The translations under genes were made by a program, and so were the position numbers. This document shows, piece by piece, positions 9,494 through 17,872 of a DNA stretch of 64,000 nucleotides (its first letter is position 1; every line of letters starts with the position of its first letter). The notes beneath the pieces are model-generated. The model did no database searches. It worked only from the letters and a program-made list of their open reading frames with translations, and had not been told where the DNA came from. Origin of the DNA: Acidobacteria bacterium RIFCSPLOWO2_02_FULL_65_29. Lineage in GTDB: Bacteria; Acidobacteriota; Vicinamibacteria; Vicinamibacterales; CAVVIG01. Location of the stretch: contig MEKT01000153.1 in the NCBI GenBank assembly GCA_001767435.1, positions 18,976 through 82,975 of the forward strand, given 5' to 3'.

Positions 9494-11637
9494 GCGTGTG
9501 CCTCTTTCGTCACAGTTGTCACCGCAGTCACGGGGGAGTCCTTCTGCGCCACGGTCGTGAGCGGGATGCCCACCGGCTCTTCACCTTCACGCCCGAGCAG
9601 CTCGAAAATCGACACTGGCCTGGTCTTGCCCTTGACAATCACGTCGCCGAGGGGCTTGAAGACGTATTTCCTCTTCAGCTGACCTCGTGTGCTCTCACTA
9701 ATGATAATCCGAGTCCCGTACTGTTTGTTGAGCGACTCGAGCCGGGATCCCAGATTCACGGCGTCCCCGATCACCGTGTAGCTCATGATCAGGTCCGACC
9801 CGATATTGCCCGCGATCATCGGTCCCGTGTTGATGCCAATGCCGATATCGAGCTCCGGCCGGCCCTCGGATTTCCACCGTTCGTTCAGTGTTCTCAGCTC
9901 GACAATCATGTCGAGGGCCGCCTCAACGGCGTGGTCGGCGTGGTCGGGGTCGTCGAGCGGGGCGCCAAACAGCGCCATGACCATGTCGCCGACGAACTTG
10001 TCCAGCGTCCCCCCGTGCTTGAACACGAGCGCGACCATACGGGTGAAGTACTCGTTCAACGTATGGACGATTTCCTCGGGCTGGCCGCGTTCCGACACCG
10101 ACGTGAAGCCCCGGATGTCGGAGAAGAGCACCGTCATCTCGCGCCTGGCGCCGCCCAGCCGCGCGAGCTCGGGGTTCGACACCAGGTGGTCGTACACATC
10201 CTTCGAGACGTACTGGCCGAAAAGCTTCTTCATCTTCCGCTTCTCGCGGCCTTCGACGAAGTACTGATAGGCCACGCCGCCAAATAGCGCGAGCGTCGAG
10301 CTCAGCCCCGGCTGCGCCAGGTCCATCCAGTACCCGCCGGCAAACAGCCGCAGCGCCGCCCAGCTGACGAGGGCGAACAGTCCGAGCGCCGCGCCCGTGG
10401 CCCACCAGGCCGGCAGCAGCGTCGACAGCAGGCCAACCAGGATCGCCAAGGTCACGACGGTGGCGAGGCGAACACCCGTCGATGCCGGCGTGATGAAGCG
10501 GTTCGACAGGATGTCGTCGGCGACGGCAGCGTGGACCTGGATGCCCGGCATCTTGAAGCCGCTCTTGCCGCCGGAGAAGGGCGTCTCGAACACGTCGTAC
10601 AACCCGGCGGCGGTCACGCCCACAAACACGATCTTGTCCTTGAAGACCGATGGATCCACTTCGGGCTTCGCGCCACCGAGCAGCTGCTGCTCGGACATCC
10701 AGAGGTCCCAGAAGTGATAACTGGCGTACGGGCGCGTGACCAGATCCTCGAAGAGCGCCGGACCGCGGAAGTTCAGGGGCGCCCATTGATAGGTCGTCAC
10801 GCCCTGCTGCGATCGCACGCTGCGTTCGGCGAGGGGCATCGCAGCACGGTCACCGAACCGAAGCACGCGGCCTTCGAGGCGCACGTCGTGCGGCTGAATG
10901 CCGGCGGCCCGCAACGCCCCCGCGACGCCGAGCGAAGGCAGCACGCGATGGTTCGATCGGACGAAGGGCGTCATGTGACGGACAGGCCCGTCCGGATCGA
11001 GGATGAACAGGTTGTGCCCGAATCCAGACACGGCGTCGCGCAGCCCGGGGTACGGCGCAAACAGCACGTCGCGCTCGATGACGCCGGGCACGTCCAGCTG
11101 GTAACCGCTATCTGGGATGGACGCGATTTCCTTGTTCAGCGCGGCGTGCGCCGCGGCATCCACTTCGTATGTCGCGTCGGCGAGCATGATCACGTTGCCC
11201 GCGGTTCGCGCCGACTTCACGAGCTCTTCGTCCGATTGCGCGCCCGTCCACTTGGTGCCCGCCAGATCGAACAACAGCAGCGGATCGGGACCGGCAAAGT
11301 TCACGTCGTACACGATGACCGTCGGCCGGCCCCGAGTGAGGAAATCGAGCAGGGACGCATGGAACAGCCGGGGCCAGGGCCAGCGGCCCGCGTACGGCTC
11401 GATGTTCCTCATCGAGTACTCGTCGATCTCGATGAGCGCGATGTCCTTTCTCGCCGTCTCGGGTCGCGCCGTCGTCGAGAGCCGCCAGTCGTACGTCTGC
11501 ATCTCGAGCGTCTGGAGCGGATTGACGGCCGTGCCGCCGCTCGAGAGCGACAAGATCCAGTCGGCGCCTACGATGATCGCCGCGGCGACCAGGCCGACGA
11601 GCAGTCCGGCGACGATCTCGCTGACGACCTTCGGCAT
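9490..11637 (-). CDS. CHASE2-domain class III adenylate/guanylate cyclase
   Basis: A 715-residue membrane-bound sensor cyclase. An N-terminal membrane segment (GLLVGLVAAAIIVGADWIL) is followed by a CHASE2-like extracytoplasmic domain (DIALIEIDEYSMRNIEPYAGRWPWPR), three hydrophobic helices around residues 390-470, and a class III catalytic domain. The metal-binding Asp residues (VLFSDIRGFTSVSERG, DKFVGDMVMALFG) and the Asn-Arg pair (GDAVNLGSRLES) are intact; Lys in LDKFVGD and Thr in SYTVIGD fit ATP rather than GTP. The ORF track's extra 133 residues upstream are a shadow of the MBL gene. The chosen ATG follows that gene's TGA by one base. Its product would be cAMP, in response to an unknown periplasmic signal. 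Confidence 0.93.
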   Translation of the reverse strand: MPKVVSEIVAGLLVGLVAAAIIVGADWILSLSSGGTAVNPLQTLEMQTYDWRLSTTARPETARKDIALIEIDEYSMRNIEPYAGRWPWPRLFHASLLDFLTRGRPTVIVYDVNFAGPDPLLLFDLAGTKWTGAQSDEELVKSARTAGNVIMLADATYEVDAAAHAALNKEIASIPDSGYQLDVPGVIERDVLFAPYPGLRDAVSGFGHNLFILDPDGPVRHMTPFVRSNHRVLPSLGVAGALRAAGIQPHDVRLEGRVLRFGDRAAMPLAERSVRSQQGVTTYQWAPLNFRGPALFEDLVTRPYASYHFWDLWMSEQQLLGGAKPEVDPSVFKDKIVFVGVTAAGLYDVFETPFSGGKSGFKMPGIQVHAAVADDILSNRFITPASTGVRLATVVTLAILVGLLSTLLPAWWATGAALGLFALVSWAALRLFAGGYWMDLAQPGLSSTLALFGGVAYQYFVEGREKRKMKKLFGQYVSKDVYDHLVSNPELARLGGARREMTVLFSDIRGFTSVSERGQPEEIVHTLNEYFTRMVALVFKHGGTLDKFVGDMVMALFGAPLDDPDHADHAVEAALDMIVELRTLNERWKSEGRPELDIGIGINTGPMIAGNIGSDLIMSYTVIGDAVNLGSRLESLNKQYGTRIIISESTRGQLKRKYVFKPLGDVIVKGKTRPVSIFELLGREGEEPVGIPLTTVAQKDSPVTAVTTVTKEAHA

Positions 11638-11638
11638 G

Positions 11639-12445
11639 TCAGATCTCGAAGCTGGTGCCCTCGCTCGCGGCCGTCGTCGCCCGAAACACGTGGCGCGCGT
11701 GCGCCGCGATCTGCACCAACTCTTCGTCGGTGCGCCCCGGCTTGTGGTGAAAGAGCCACAAGTGCCCGACACCGGCGGCGGCAGCGAATTCGGCGCACTG
11801 CTTCCAGCTGGCGTGGCCCCACCCTTTGTGCGCGGGCAGTTCTTCGGGCGTGAAATGCGAGTCGAGAATGACCGCAGCCGCATTCCGGCAGAACGTCGCG
11901 AGCGCCTCGTCGACCTCCGGGTTGCCGAACTCGTGGTCGGTCGCGTACACCACGTCGCCCTCATCGCCCTTGACCCGATAGGCGAAGGCGCCACCGGGAT
12001 GCGTGAGCGGCTGGACGCGCACCAGAAAGTCGCCAATCTCGTGGTCGCGCTCCGACATCAGCGTGACGACGGGCTTGGTCGGCAGATTCGTGAAGGGCAC
12101 AGGGAAGAACGGGTTCTGGAAGATCGTTTCGACAAATGCCTGATCGACCTTGCCGATGAGGGGCGCGAAGATGGTGGGCTGCCAGCCCGGCTGGTAGAAC
12201 GGCGCGAAAAACGGTAGGCCCTGGATGTGATCCCAGTGATAGTGCGTCAGCAGGATCGGGATCGGTCCGCCCCGATTGCCCAGCGCCTCTCCCAGCCCGA
12301 CGACGCCCGAACCGGCGTCGAGGACGAGCGTGGCGCCCGTCCGCTTGTTCTCGACTTCGATGCATGCCGTGTTGCACCCGTGACCGATCGAGCGCGCCGT
12401 GGCGAATGGCACCGACCCGCGGACTCCCCAGAATCGAATACGCAC
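11639..12445 (-). CDS. MBL-fold metallo-hydrolase
   Basis: A 268-residue cytoplasmic metallo-beta-lactamase-fold hydrolase of the phosphodiesterase-like branch (related to RNase Z and phosphonate-type enzymes). The N-terminus MRIRFWGVRGSVPFA and the metal motif THYHWDHIQGLPFF are typical, with further ligands in LTHPGGAFAYRV, YATDHEFG and LDSHFTPEEL. It is the first gene of the operon and ends one base before the cyclase start. Hydrolysis of a cyclic nucleotide or other phosphodiester would make sense next to a cyclase, but that is inference; the substrate cannot be read from the sequence. Confidence 0.88.
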   Translation of the reverse strand: MRIRFWGVRGSVPFATARSIGHGCNTACIEVENKRTGATLVLDAGSGVVGLGEALGNRGGPIPILLTHYHWDHIQGLPFFAPFYQPGWQPTIFAPLIGKVDQAFVETIFQNPFFPVPFTNLPTKPVVTLMSERDHEIGDFLVRVQPLTHPGGAFAYRVKGDEGDVVYATDHEFGNPEVDEALATFCRNAAAVILDSHFTPEELPAHKGWGHASWKQCAEFAAAAGVGHLWLFHHKPGRTDEELVQIAAHARHVFRATTAASEGTSFEI

Positions 12446-12462
12446 ACCGCTATCCTAGACAT

Positions 12463-12611
12463 CTTCTAAAGCCGATGTCCATGCGAACGAGGCACGTTTT
12501 CGGCTTTAGAAGCTGTCTTAGAGCGGCCGCAAAGCGGCCGCCCAGTAGCGAAGATTCGCCGGACTATCCGCGGGCCCGTTACTCGGCGGTTTGAGGCGAA
12601 GCTTCGCTACA
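12463..12611. repeat. Intergenic element with three nested hairpins
   Basis: The gap between the MBL gene and the DUF4159 gene contains CTTCTAAAGCCGA pairing with TCGGCTTTAGAAG (13 bp), the palindrome GCGGCCGC-AAA-GCGGCCGC, and GTAGCGAAGATTCGCC pairing with GGCGAAGCTTCGCTAC (16 bp, one mismatch). It lies between divergent promoters. It looks like a REP-type or structured intergenic element rather than a gene. Confidence 0.75.
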
Positions 12612-12649
12612 AGCGAGTCCGCCCTTCACGATGCAATAGACTAGGCCCT

Positions 12650-13489
12650 ATGCCATCTCGGTCGGCCGGCGTTCGCCGCGCCTGGCCCGCGCGCGTGGCG
12701 GCCATCGTGGCCGCGATGCTGCTCGTCACGTCGGCGCTCGACGCGCAGCGCAGCCGCGGCCGGTTCGGCGGACCCCGTTACGCGGTCCTCGACGATTTCG
12801 ACGGATCCTTTCAATTCTGCCGGGTGGTGTTCAACGGGGTGCAGGGCGGCGACGGCGGCGACTGGTCGGTCGACTGGCCGCGAGCCGACGAGAATCTGTC
12901 GATCCGTCTGTCGGAGCTCACAAAGACTCCGGTCAGCATGGATGAGCGGGACAACCCGAAGCCGCTGCTCGTGAATCTCAAGGATCCCGTGTTCTTCCGG
13001 TGCCCGTTCATCATGATGACGGAGGTCGGCAATATCTTTCTGGATGAAACGGAAGCGAAACACCTTCGCGAGTACCTGCAGAAGGGCGGATTTCTCTGGG
13101 CCGACGACTTCTGGGGCGAGTACGCGTGGCAGGTCTGGGAGAGTCAGATTCGCAAGGTCCTGCCGTCGGGACCGTATCCGTTCGTCGACCTGCCGATCGA
13201 GCATCCGATCTTCAACTCGATGTTCACGATCACGAGGTTTCCGCAGATTCCGTCGATTGGCGCCTGGGGCGGCCGTGCGGGCAACACGTCCGAGCGGATC
13301 GACAGCAAGGTGCCGCACGCGCGCGCCATCGTCGACGAGCGCGGACGAATCATGGCGCTCATCACGCACAACACCGATTTCGGGGATTCGTTCGAGCGCG
13401 AGGGCGACAACCACCAGTACTTCATCGAGTTCTCGGTGCCGGGCTATGCCTTCGGGATCAATGCGCTCGTCTACTCGATGACTCACTGA
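12650..13489 (+). CDS. DUF4159 domain protein, exported
   Basis: A 279-residue protein with an N-terminal membrane or signal segment (WPARVAAIVAAMLLVTSALDAQ) and a DUF4159 domain. The family's glycine-rich core is visible: PFIMMTEVGNIFLDETEAKHLREYLQKGGFLWADDFWG, followed by LPIEHPIFNSMF. DUF4159 resembles the GATase-like domains found next to MoxR/VWA gene clusters in acidobacteria and other phyla; its biochemical role is unknown. Here it stands alone, with no MoxR or VWA gene beside it. It converges with the membrane protein gene that ends at 13520. Confidence 0.85.
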   Translation: MPSRSAGVRRAWPARVAAIVAAMLLVTSALDAQRSRGRFGGPRYAVLDDFDGSFQFCRVVFNGVQGGDGGDWSVDWPRADENLSIRLSELTKTPVSMDERDNPKPLLVNLKDPVFFRCPFIMMTEVGNIFLDETEAKHLREYLQKGGFLWADDFWGEYAWQVWESQIRKVLPSGPYPFVDLPIEHPIFNSMFTITRFPQIPSIGAWGGRAGNTSERIDSKVPHARAIVDERGRIMALITHNTDFGDSFEREGDNHQYFIEFSVPGYAFGINALVYSMTH

Positions 13490-13519
13490 ACGGCTGTTCG
13501 GCGTGCCACGTGCTGACGT

Positions 13520-15457
13520 TCAGCGTTCGGCGTTCAAGGTCGGGCGGAGCGAGTAGACGCGGCCGGATCCCTCGACGTGCTCGAGGTGGAGGACGTCGCG
13601 GAACCGCTCCAGGCGGGTTTCGATCTCGGGCCACTCGCCTTCCGGATACAAGTCAGTGTGCACCACGACGTAGGTGACGCCAAGCGTCTGCAGCGCGGCG
13701 ACGCTCTGCTCGTCGGGGAACACGCGCAGCTGCCAATAGAGCGCCTCATGAAGAGGCGGCCGCATGCCGCTGTAGCCGTGCACCGTCTTCTGCCAGTGCG
13801 CCATCGAGTGCAGCATGTATTCGCTCTGGCGCCGCTCCCACGCGCCGCCCGCGCCATACGAAGGCAGGGGCACTTCGGCAACCGCAAATGGCTTGGTCCG
13901 CGAATCGAGCCAGCGATCGATTGCCGGAATCTCGACGCGGTACGGGACGGTGGCGAGTGGGAACAGCGCAAACTCCGCGATCATCGCCGCGCCGGCCACC
14001 CACGCCCAGGCGCGGGCCCAGGCCGGCGAGCGGTGCGACGTCAGCCGATCGAAACCGAGTCCCGCAAGGACCGCAAGGCCGAGCATCCCGAGAATCGTGA
14101 ACCGCGACGGCACTCGGATGAGATTCAGACCCGGGAGCCAGTACACCAGGGGCCACACGCCAAGCGGCGGACCGATCGAGAGCCAGAACGCCAAGAGCGT
14201 CAGCAGCGCATAGAACGTCCGCACGTCGCCGCGCCGCCGGGCCGCCCATCGAGCCATGCCGGCGGACCACTCGGCGGCACGCACGGCGACAGCAAACGGC
14301 GCGCGGCCTTTGAGACTCCAGCGGACGAGCGCGACCGCCGCAAACTGGCTCCAGACCCTGATCGGCTGGCGGACCGATAGGACGACCGTCTCGCCGATCC
14401 GCCATCGGAAGGGCCCAACGACCGTCGCGGCCACGGCGACGGCAAGCAACCCCAGTGCCGCAATCTCGAGCACCAGGGCCAGTCGCATCCAGTTGTTCGC
14501 GCGACGAACGGGAACGGCCGGGCAAAGGCGCGGGTCGCGAAGCACAAGGGCAACCCCCGCGAGCGCCACGGGCAGGTAACCGGGGAACAACCAGGCCAGC
14601 GCGTCTTCGTTCACAGACGACGCCGACGCCAGCGACAGCAGGAAGCGATGCACGTATGTCGGAGACGCAAGAAACGTCGACGCCGGTACCGCCCAGTCTT
14701 CGAGCGAGCGCCTCAGACCCATCTCTCGCTGCACGACCAGGTAAGGTCCGAACAGCAGCACTGTCGGCGCGAGGAGCGCGAGGCCGGCAACGCCCGTGTC
14801 GCGAACGCGCTTCGGCACGGCGAACGGCTCCCCGAGGGCGACGCGGTAGACCAGCAGCCCGAGGAGCGCAGTGGCGGTGAACACGGCGCCGTGGCCGCTC
14901 GACAACGCCTGCAGCGTGAAACACCCGATCGCCAGGCGCAGATCTCTCCGGCGTCCTTCGTCGAGATACGCATGAAGAAATGCCAGCGCGAAGGGCAGCC
15001 ACTGTACGGCGGTGAGATGCAGCTGGCTGATGCGCAGAAACCGCGGCGGCGCGAACGCGAACACCACGCCCGTCAGGAACGCGGCGGGACTGCCGGCGCC
15101 GACCCGCCGCGCCAGAACGTACGCGCCGACGCCGCAGAGCAGGCACGACGCGAGCGCGACGACGTTCATCGCCAGAACGGGATTGCCGGTCGCCCACAGC
15201 ACCGGCGCGGCGACGATCAGGTCGCCGATGAGATTCTCCGAGTACGCGAGGGTCAGGCGCTGTGGGTAGTAGATGTTGGCGTCGAAGATCGACAGCAAGC
15301 CACTCGTCAGCGCGTGTGTGTCCCACGCCAGCGTCCAGATGAACAGATCGGTGTCCGGCGACCGCCCGAGGACGCTGGACGCGGGATCGCGCCCGAGCGG
15401 CCAGCTCATGAGGAGCGTGAGCGCGAGGAAACCGAGGACGACCCGCCCGTTGCGCAC
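13520..15457 (-). CDS. Polytopic membrane protein, GT-C glycosyltransferase-like
   Basis: An integral membrane protein of about 645 residues with ten or more hydrophobic helices and a C-terminal soluble part (from about residue 530). The early segment DTDLFIWTLAWDTHALTSGLLSIFDANIYYPQRLTLAYSENL has the acidic residue after the first helix and the YP motif typical of GT-C-fold, lipid-linked sugar transferases and related YfhO-type proteins. No donor or acceptor can be named. The GTG at 15457 (MRNGRVVLGFLAL) is preferred; the longer ORF overlaps the end of the HD-GYP gene in another frame. It probably lies in one transcript with that gene. Confidence 0.72.
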   Translation of the reverse strand: MRNGRVVLGFLALTLLMSWPLGRDPASSVLGRSPDTDLFIWTLAWDTHALTSGLLSIFDANIYYPQRLTLAYSENLIGDLIVAAPVLWATGNPVLAMNVVALASCLLCGVGAYVLARRVGAGSPAAFLTGVVFAFAPPRFLRISQLHLTAVQWLPFALAFLHAYLDEGRRRDLRLAIGCFTLQALSSGHGAVFTATALLGLLVYRVALGEPFAVPKRVRDTGVAGLALLAPTVLLFGPYLVVQREMGLRRSLEDWAVPASTFLASPTYVHRFLLSLASASSVNEDALAWLFPGYLPVALAGVALVLRDPRLCPAVPVRRANNWMRLALVLEIAALGLLAVAVAATVVGPFRWRIGETVVLSVRQPIRVWSQFAAVALVRWSLKGRAPFAVAVRAAEWSAGMARWAARRRGDVRTFYALLTLLAFWLSIGPPLGVWPLVYWLPGLNLIRVPSRFTILGMLGLAVLAGLGFDRLTSHRSPAWARAWAWVAGAAMIAEFALFPLATVPYRVEIPAIDRWLDSRTKPFAVAEVPLPSYGAGGAWERRQSEYMLHSMAHWQKTVHGYSGMRPPLHEALYWQLRVFPDEQSVAALQTLGVTYVVVHTDLYPEGEWPEIETRLERFRDVLHLEHVEGSGRVYSLRPTLNAER

Positions 15458-15476
15458 GACGGTAACTCGTACGAGT

Positions 15477-17075
15477 CTAGTACGGATGCGGCTCGACGAG
15501 CCAGCGGTCGTACACGCGGGCTTCCACGAACAGGTCGAACAAGTCCGCGTCGAGGGCGCCGTCCTTGACTTCGCCGCCAAGAATGTCGAGCGCGCGTTCG
15601 ACCGGAACGGCCTTCTTGTACGGACGATCGGAGGCCGACAGCGCGTCGAAGATGTCCGAGATGGTCATCATCCGCGTCTGCACGGGGATGTCGGGGGCCG
15701 ACAGCTTGTAGGGATAGCCCGATCCGTTGAGCTTCTCGTGATGGCCGAGGGCAATCGCCGGAAGGCGGCGGATCTCGCTCGTCCACGGGATCTGCCGCAG
15801 GAACCGGTAGGTGTGGACCACGTGGGCCTCGATCTGCTGGCGCTCTCGCTCCGACAGCGAGCCCTTGCGAAGCGAGAGCCACTGCACCTCGTCCTCGCGC
15901 AGCATGGGCCGCGCCGTGCCGTCGATGTCGTCGAACGTGGCCGCCGCAATCTCGCGCAGCCGATCGAAAGTGCCGTCGGCCAGCACCGTCGGCTCGTTGG
16001 CGCGCTCGACCTCGGCGAGCTGCTCCTCCAGCCGCGCGAGGCCCGTCTGCAGCTCGGCGTCGAAGGCAGACAGCCGCTCGCGATACGCCGCCGTTCCGTG
16101 GGCGAGGACGAAGTTCAGCTGCGCCTGCGCCGCGGACCATTCGAGCGTCCGGCGCGCCAGCCGGAATCGCTCACGCACCTGATCGATCTGGGACGGGTGC
16201 AGCTTCTTCGCCTTGACCAGAATCTCTTCGCGCACGCCGACCTTGCCGAAATCGTGCAGCAGCGCGGCGTAGCGAATCGTGCGCAGGTCGTCGCCCGAGA
16301 ATTTCACCTGCGCGAGCGGGCCCGAATCGGCGCGGTCGGCGGCTTCGGCCAGGGCCACCGTCAGGTTCGCCACGCGGAACGAATGGCCGGAGGTTGCCGG
16401 ATCCCGAGCCTCGATCGCCACGACCGACGCGCGCACGAAGCCCTCGAACAACTGCCGAATCTCCGCGTAGAGCTGGCTGTTTTCCAGCGCAACAGCGGCC
16501 TGAGACGCGAGCGACACGACCAGAGCGCTCTGGCTCGCAGAATACGTGATGACGTCCTCGTTCCGCTTGGTGTTGATCAGCTGCAGCACGCCGACGATGT
16601 GGCCCTTGGGTGCCCGCATCGGCACGGCCAGGACCGAGCGTGTACGGTACCCCGCCGCTTCGTCGAAGCTGCGATTGAAGACGTAGGGCACGTTCTTGGG
16701 AACCTCGTAGGCGTCGTCGAGCATCACGATATCGCCCGTGAGCGCGACGTAGCCCGCGATGGAATGGCCCGTGATATCGAGAAGGCCTTCGCGGAAGGGC
16801 AGCGACACCGAATCGTTCTGCGCAACGGTGAACCGCAGCCGCTTGAACGGCGCCTCGTGGTCGGTTGGCGGCTTGCGGAGGTCGGGACTGTCGTCCTGCG
16901 GCACCGACTCGACGACGTACAGGGAGCCGGCGTCGCTGTTGGTGATCGTCCTGGCCTTCGTGAGAATGAGCTCGAGCAGCCGTCCCGTGTTGCGCTCGGC
17001 CGACAGCGCGGCGCCGATGCGATTCAGCTCTTCGAGTTGCTGGGTCAGAACGAGGAGTTCGGATTCCGCTGACAC
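15477..17075 (-). CDS. GAF and HD-GYP domain protein, probable cyclic-di-GMP phosphodiesterase
   Basis: A 532-residue cytoplasmic signalling protein. Residues ~15-190 form a GAF sensor domain (LTQQLEELNRIGAALSAERN, VVSLASQAAVALENSQLYAEIRQLFEGF), followed by an HD domain split by a long helical insert of about 130 residues. HD motifs: ALLHDFGKVGVREEIL; HTYRFLRQIPW; GHHEKLNGSGYPYKL; ISDIFDALSASDRPYKKAV. The HHExxxGxGYP signature defines HD-GYP enzymes, which hydrolyse c-di-GMP. The insert between HDFGK and the second HD motif (RLSAFDAELQTGLARLEEQLAEVERANEPTVL) looks coiled-coil and is longer than usual. It starts at a GTG. Confidence 0.9.
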   Translation of the reverse strand: MSAESELLVLTQQLEELNRIGAALSAERNTGRLLELILTKARTITNSDAGSLYVVESVPQDDSPDLRKPPTDHEAPFKRLRFTVAQNDSVSLPFREGLLDITGHSIAGYVALTGDIVMLDDAYEVPKNVPYVFNRSFDEAAGYRTRSVLAVPMRAPKGHIVGVLQLINTKRNEDVITYSASQSALVVSLASQAAVALENSQLYAEIRQLFEGFVRASVVAIEARDPATSGHSFRVANLTVALAEAADRADSGPLAQVKFSGDDLRTIRYAALLHDFGKVGVREEILVKAKKLHPSQIDQVRERFRLARRTLEWSAAQAQLNFVLAHGTAAYRERLSAFDAELQTGLARLEEQLAEVERANEPTVLADGTFDRLREIAAATFDDIDGTARPMLREDEVQWLSLRKGSLSERERQQIEAHVVHTYRFLRQIPWTSEIRRLPAIALGHHEKLNGSGYPYKLSAPDIPVQTRMMTISDIFDALSASDRPYKKAVPVERALDILGGEVKDGALDADLFDLFVEARVYDRWLVEPHPY

Positions 17076-17109
17076 GCCAGGGAGATGTTACCTGAGAGGG
17101 TCGCCAGCT

Positions 17110-17157
17110 GGCGACTGGACTGACGACTGGCGACCAACGACGAGCGACTACCGACTA
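17110..17157. repeat. Degenerate TAGTCGN heptamer array
   Basis: Read on the minus strand: TAGTCGG, TAGTCGC, TCGTCGT, TGGTCGC, CAGTCGT, CAGTCCA. It begins directly after the TAA stop of the ABC ATPase gene and fills the gap to the HD-GYP gene. Confidence 0.8.
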
Positions 17158-17158
17158 T

Positions 17159-17845
17159 TTAGGCTGCCCGGCGGACGTCGTTTTCGACCTGACCGTCGCG
17201 AATCTGGATGGTGCGGTAGGCGTAGGCGGCGACCTCGGCTTCGTGCGTGACGAGAAGAATCGTGTTGCCGGATTGGTGCAGGCGCTCGAACAGCCCCATG
17301 ATTTCCAGGCCGGTTTTCGAGTCGAGATTACCGGTCGGCTCGTCGGCGAGCAGAATCGACGGGTTGTTGACGAGCGCACGGGCGATAGCGACGCGCTGGC
17401 GCTGGCCTCCAGACAGCTCGTTGGGCCGGTGCGTCATCCGCGACGTCAGCTCCACCTTATCGAGCGCCGCGCGGGCGCGTGCTTCGCGATCCTTCGCCGG
17501 CACGGCGGCATAGACGAGCGGCAGTTCGACGTTGCGCAGCGCCGTCGCGCGCGGCAGCAGGTTGAACGTCTGAAAGACGAAGCCGATCTCTTCGTTCCTG
17601 ATCCGCGCGAGCTCGTTGTCGTTCATCTGGCTGACCTGCTTGCCGTTCAACAGGTACGACCCCTTGCTGGGTGTGTCGAGACAGCCAATGAGGTTCATCA
17701 AGGTCGACTTGCCCGATCCCGACGGTCCCATGATCGCCACGTATTCTCCGCGCTCGATCTGCAGCGACACGCCGCGCAGCGCGTGGATCTCCTCGGAGCC
17801 CATCAGATACGTCTTCCACAGGTCGACCGTTTCGATGAGTGCCAT
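17159..17845 (-). CDS. ABC transporter ATP-binding protein, LolD/MacB type
   Basis: A 228-residue ATPase of the LolD/MacB/FtsE branch, which powers lipoprotein release or tripartite efflux without transporting through a canonical channel. Walker [10 protein letters not shown]-loop [11 protein letters not shown], signature LSGGQRQR, Walker [14 protein letters not shown] and switch [10 protein letters not shown] are present; [11 protein letters not shown] is diagnostic of this branch. The FtsX/MacB-type permease partner is not in the window on either side. Overlap or close spacing with neighbours is absent (27 bp to the PilM-like gene), so the partner must be elsewhere. Confidence 0.92.
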   Translation of the reverse strand: MALIETVDLWKTYLMGSEEIHALRGVSLQIERGEYVAIMGPSGSGKSTLMNLIGCLDTPSKGSYLLNGKQVSQMNDNELARIRNEEIGFVFQTFNLLPRATALRNVELPLVYAAVPAKDREARARAALDKVELTSRMTHRPNELSGGQRQRVAIARALVNNPSILLADEPTGNLDSKTGLEIMGLFERLHQSGNTILLVTHEAEVAAYAYRTIQIRDGQVENDVRRAA

Positions 17846-17872
17846 GGCGTCTAAAGTGTACAGCTTGTGGCT

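Noticed and set aside
10531-11853. 440-residue plus-strand ORF opposite the cyclase gene
   Set aside because: Shadow of the cyclase/MBL coding strand: arginine/glutamate/histidine-rich, no family motif, no ribosome site.
11638-12036. 133-residue N-terminal extension of the cyclase
   Set aside because: Out-of-frame reading of the MBL gene; the cyclase ATG directly follows the MBL stop.
15273-17072. 599-residue plus-strand ORF opposite HD-GYP
   Set aside because: Shadow of a gene with complete GAF and HD-GYP motifs.
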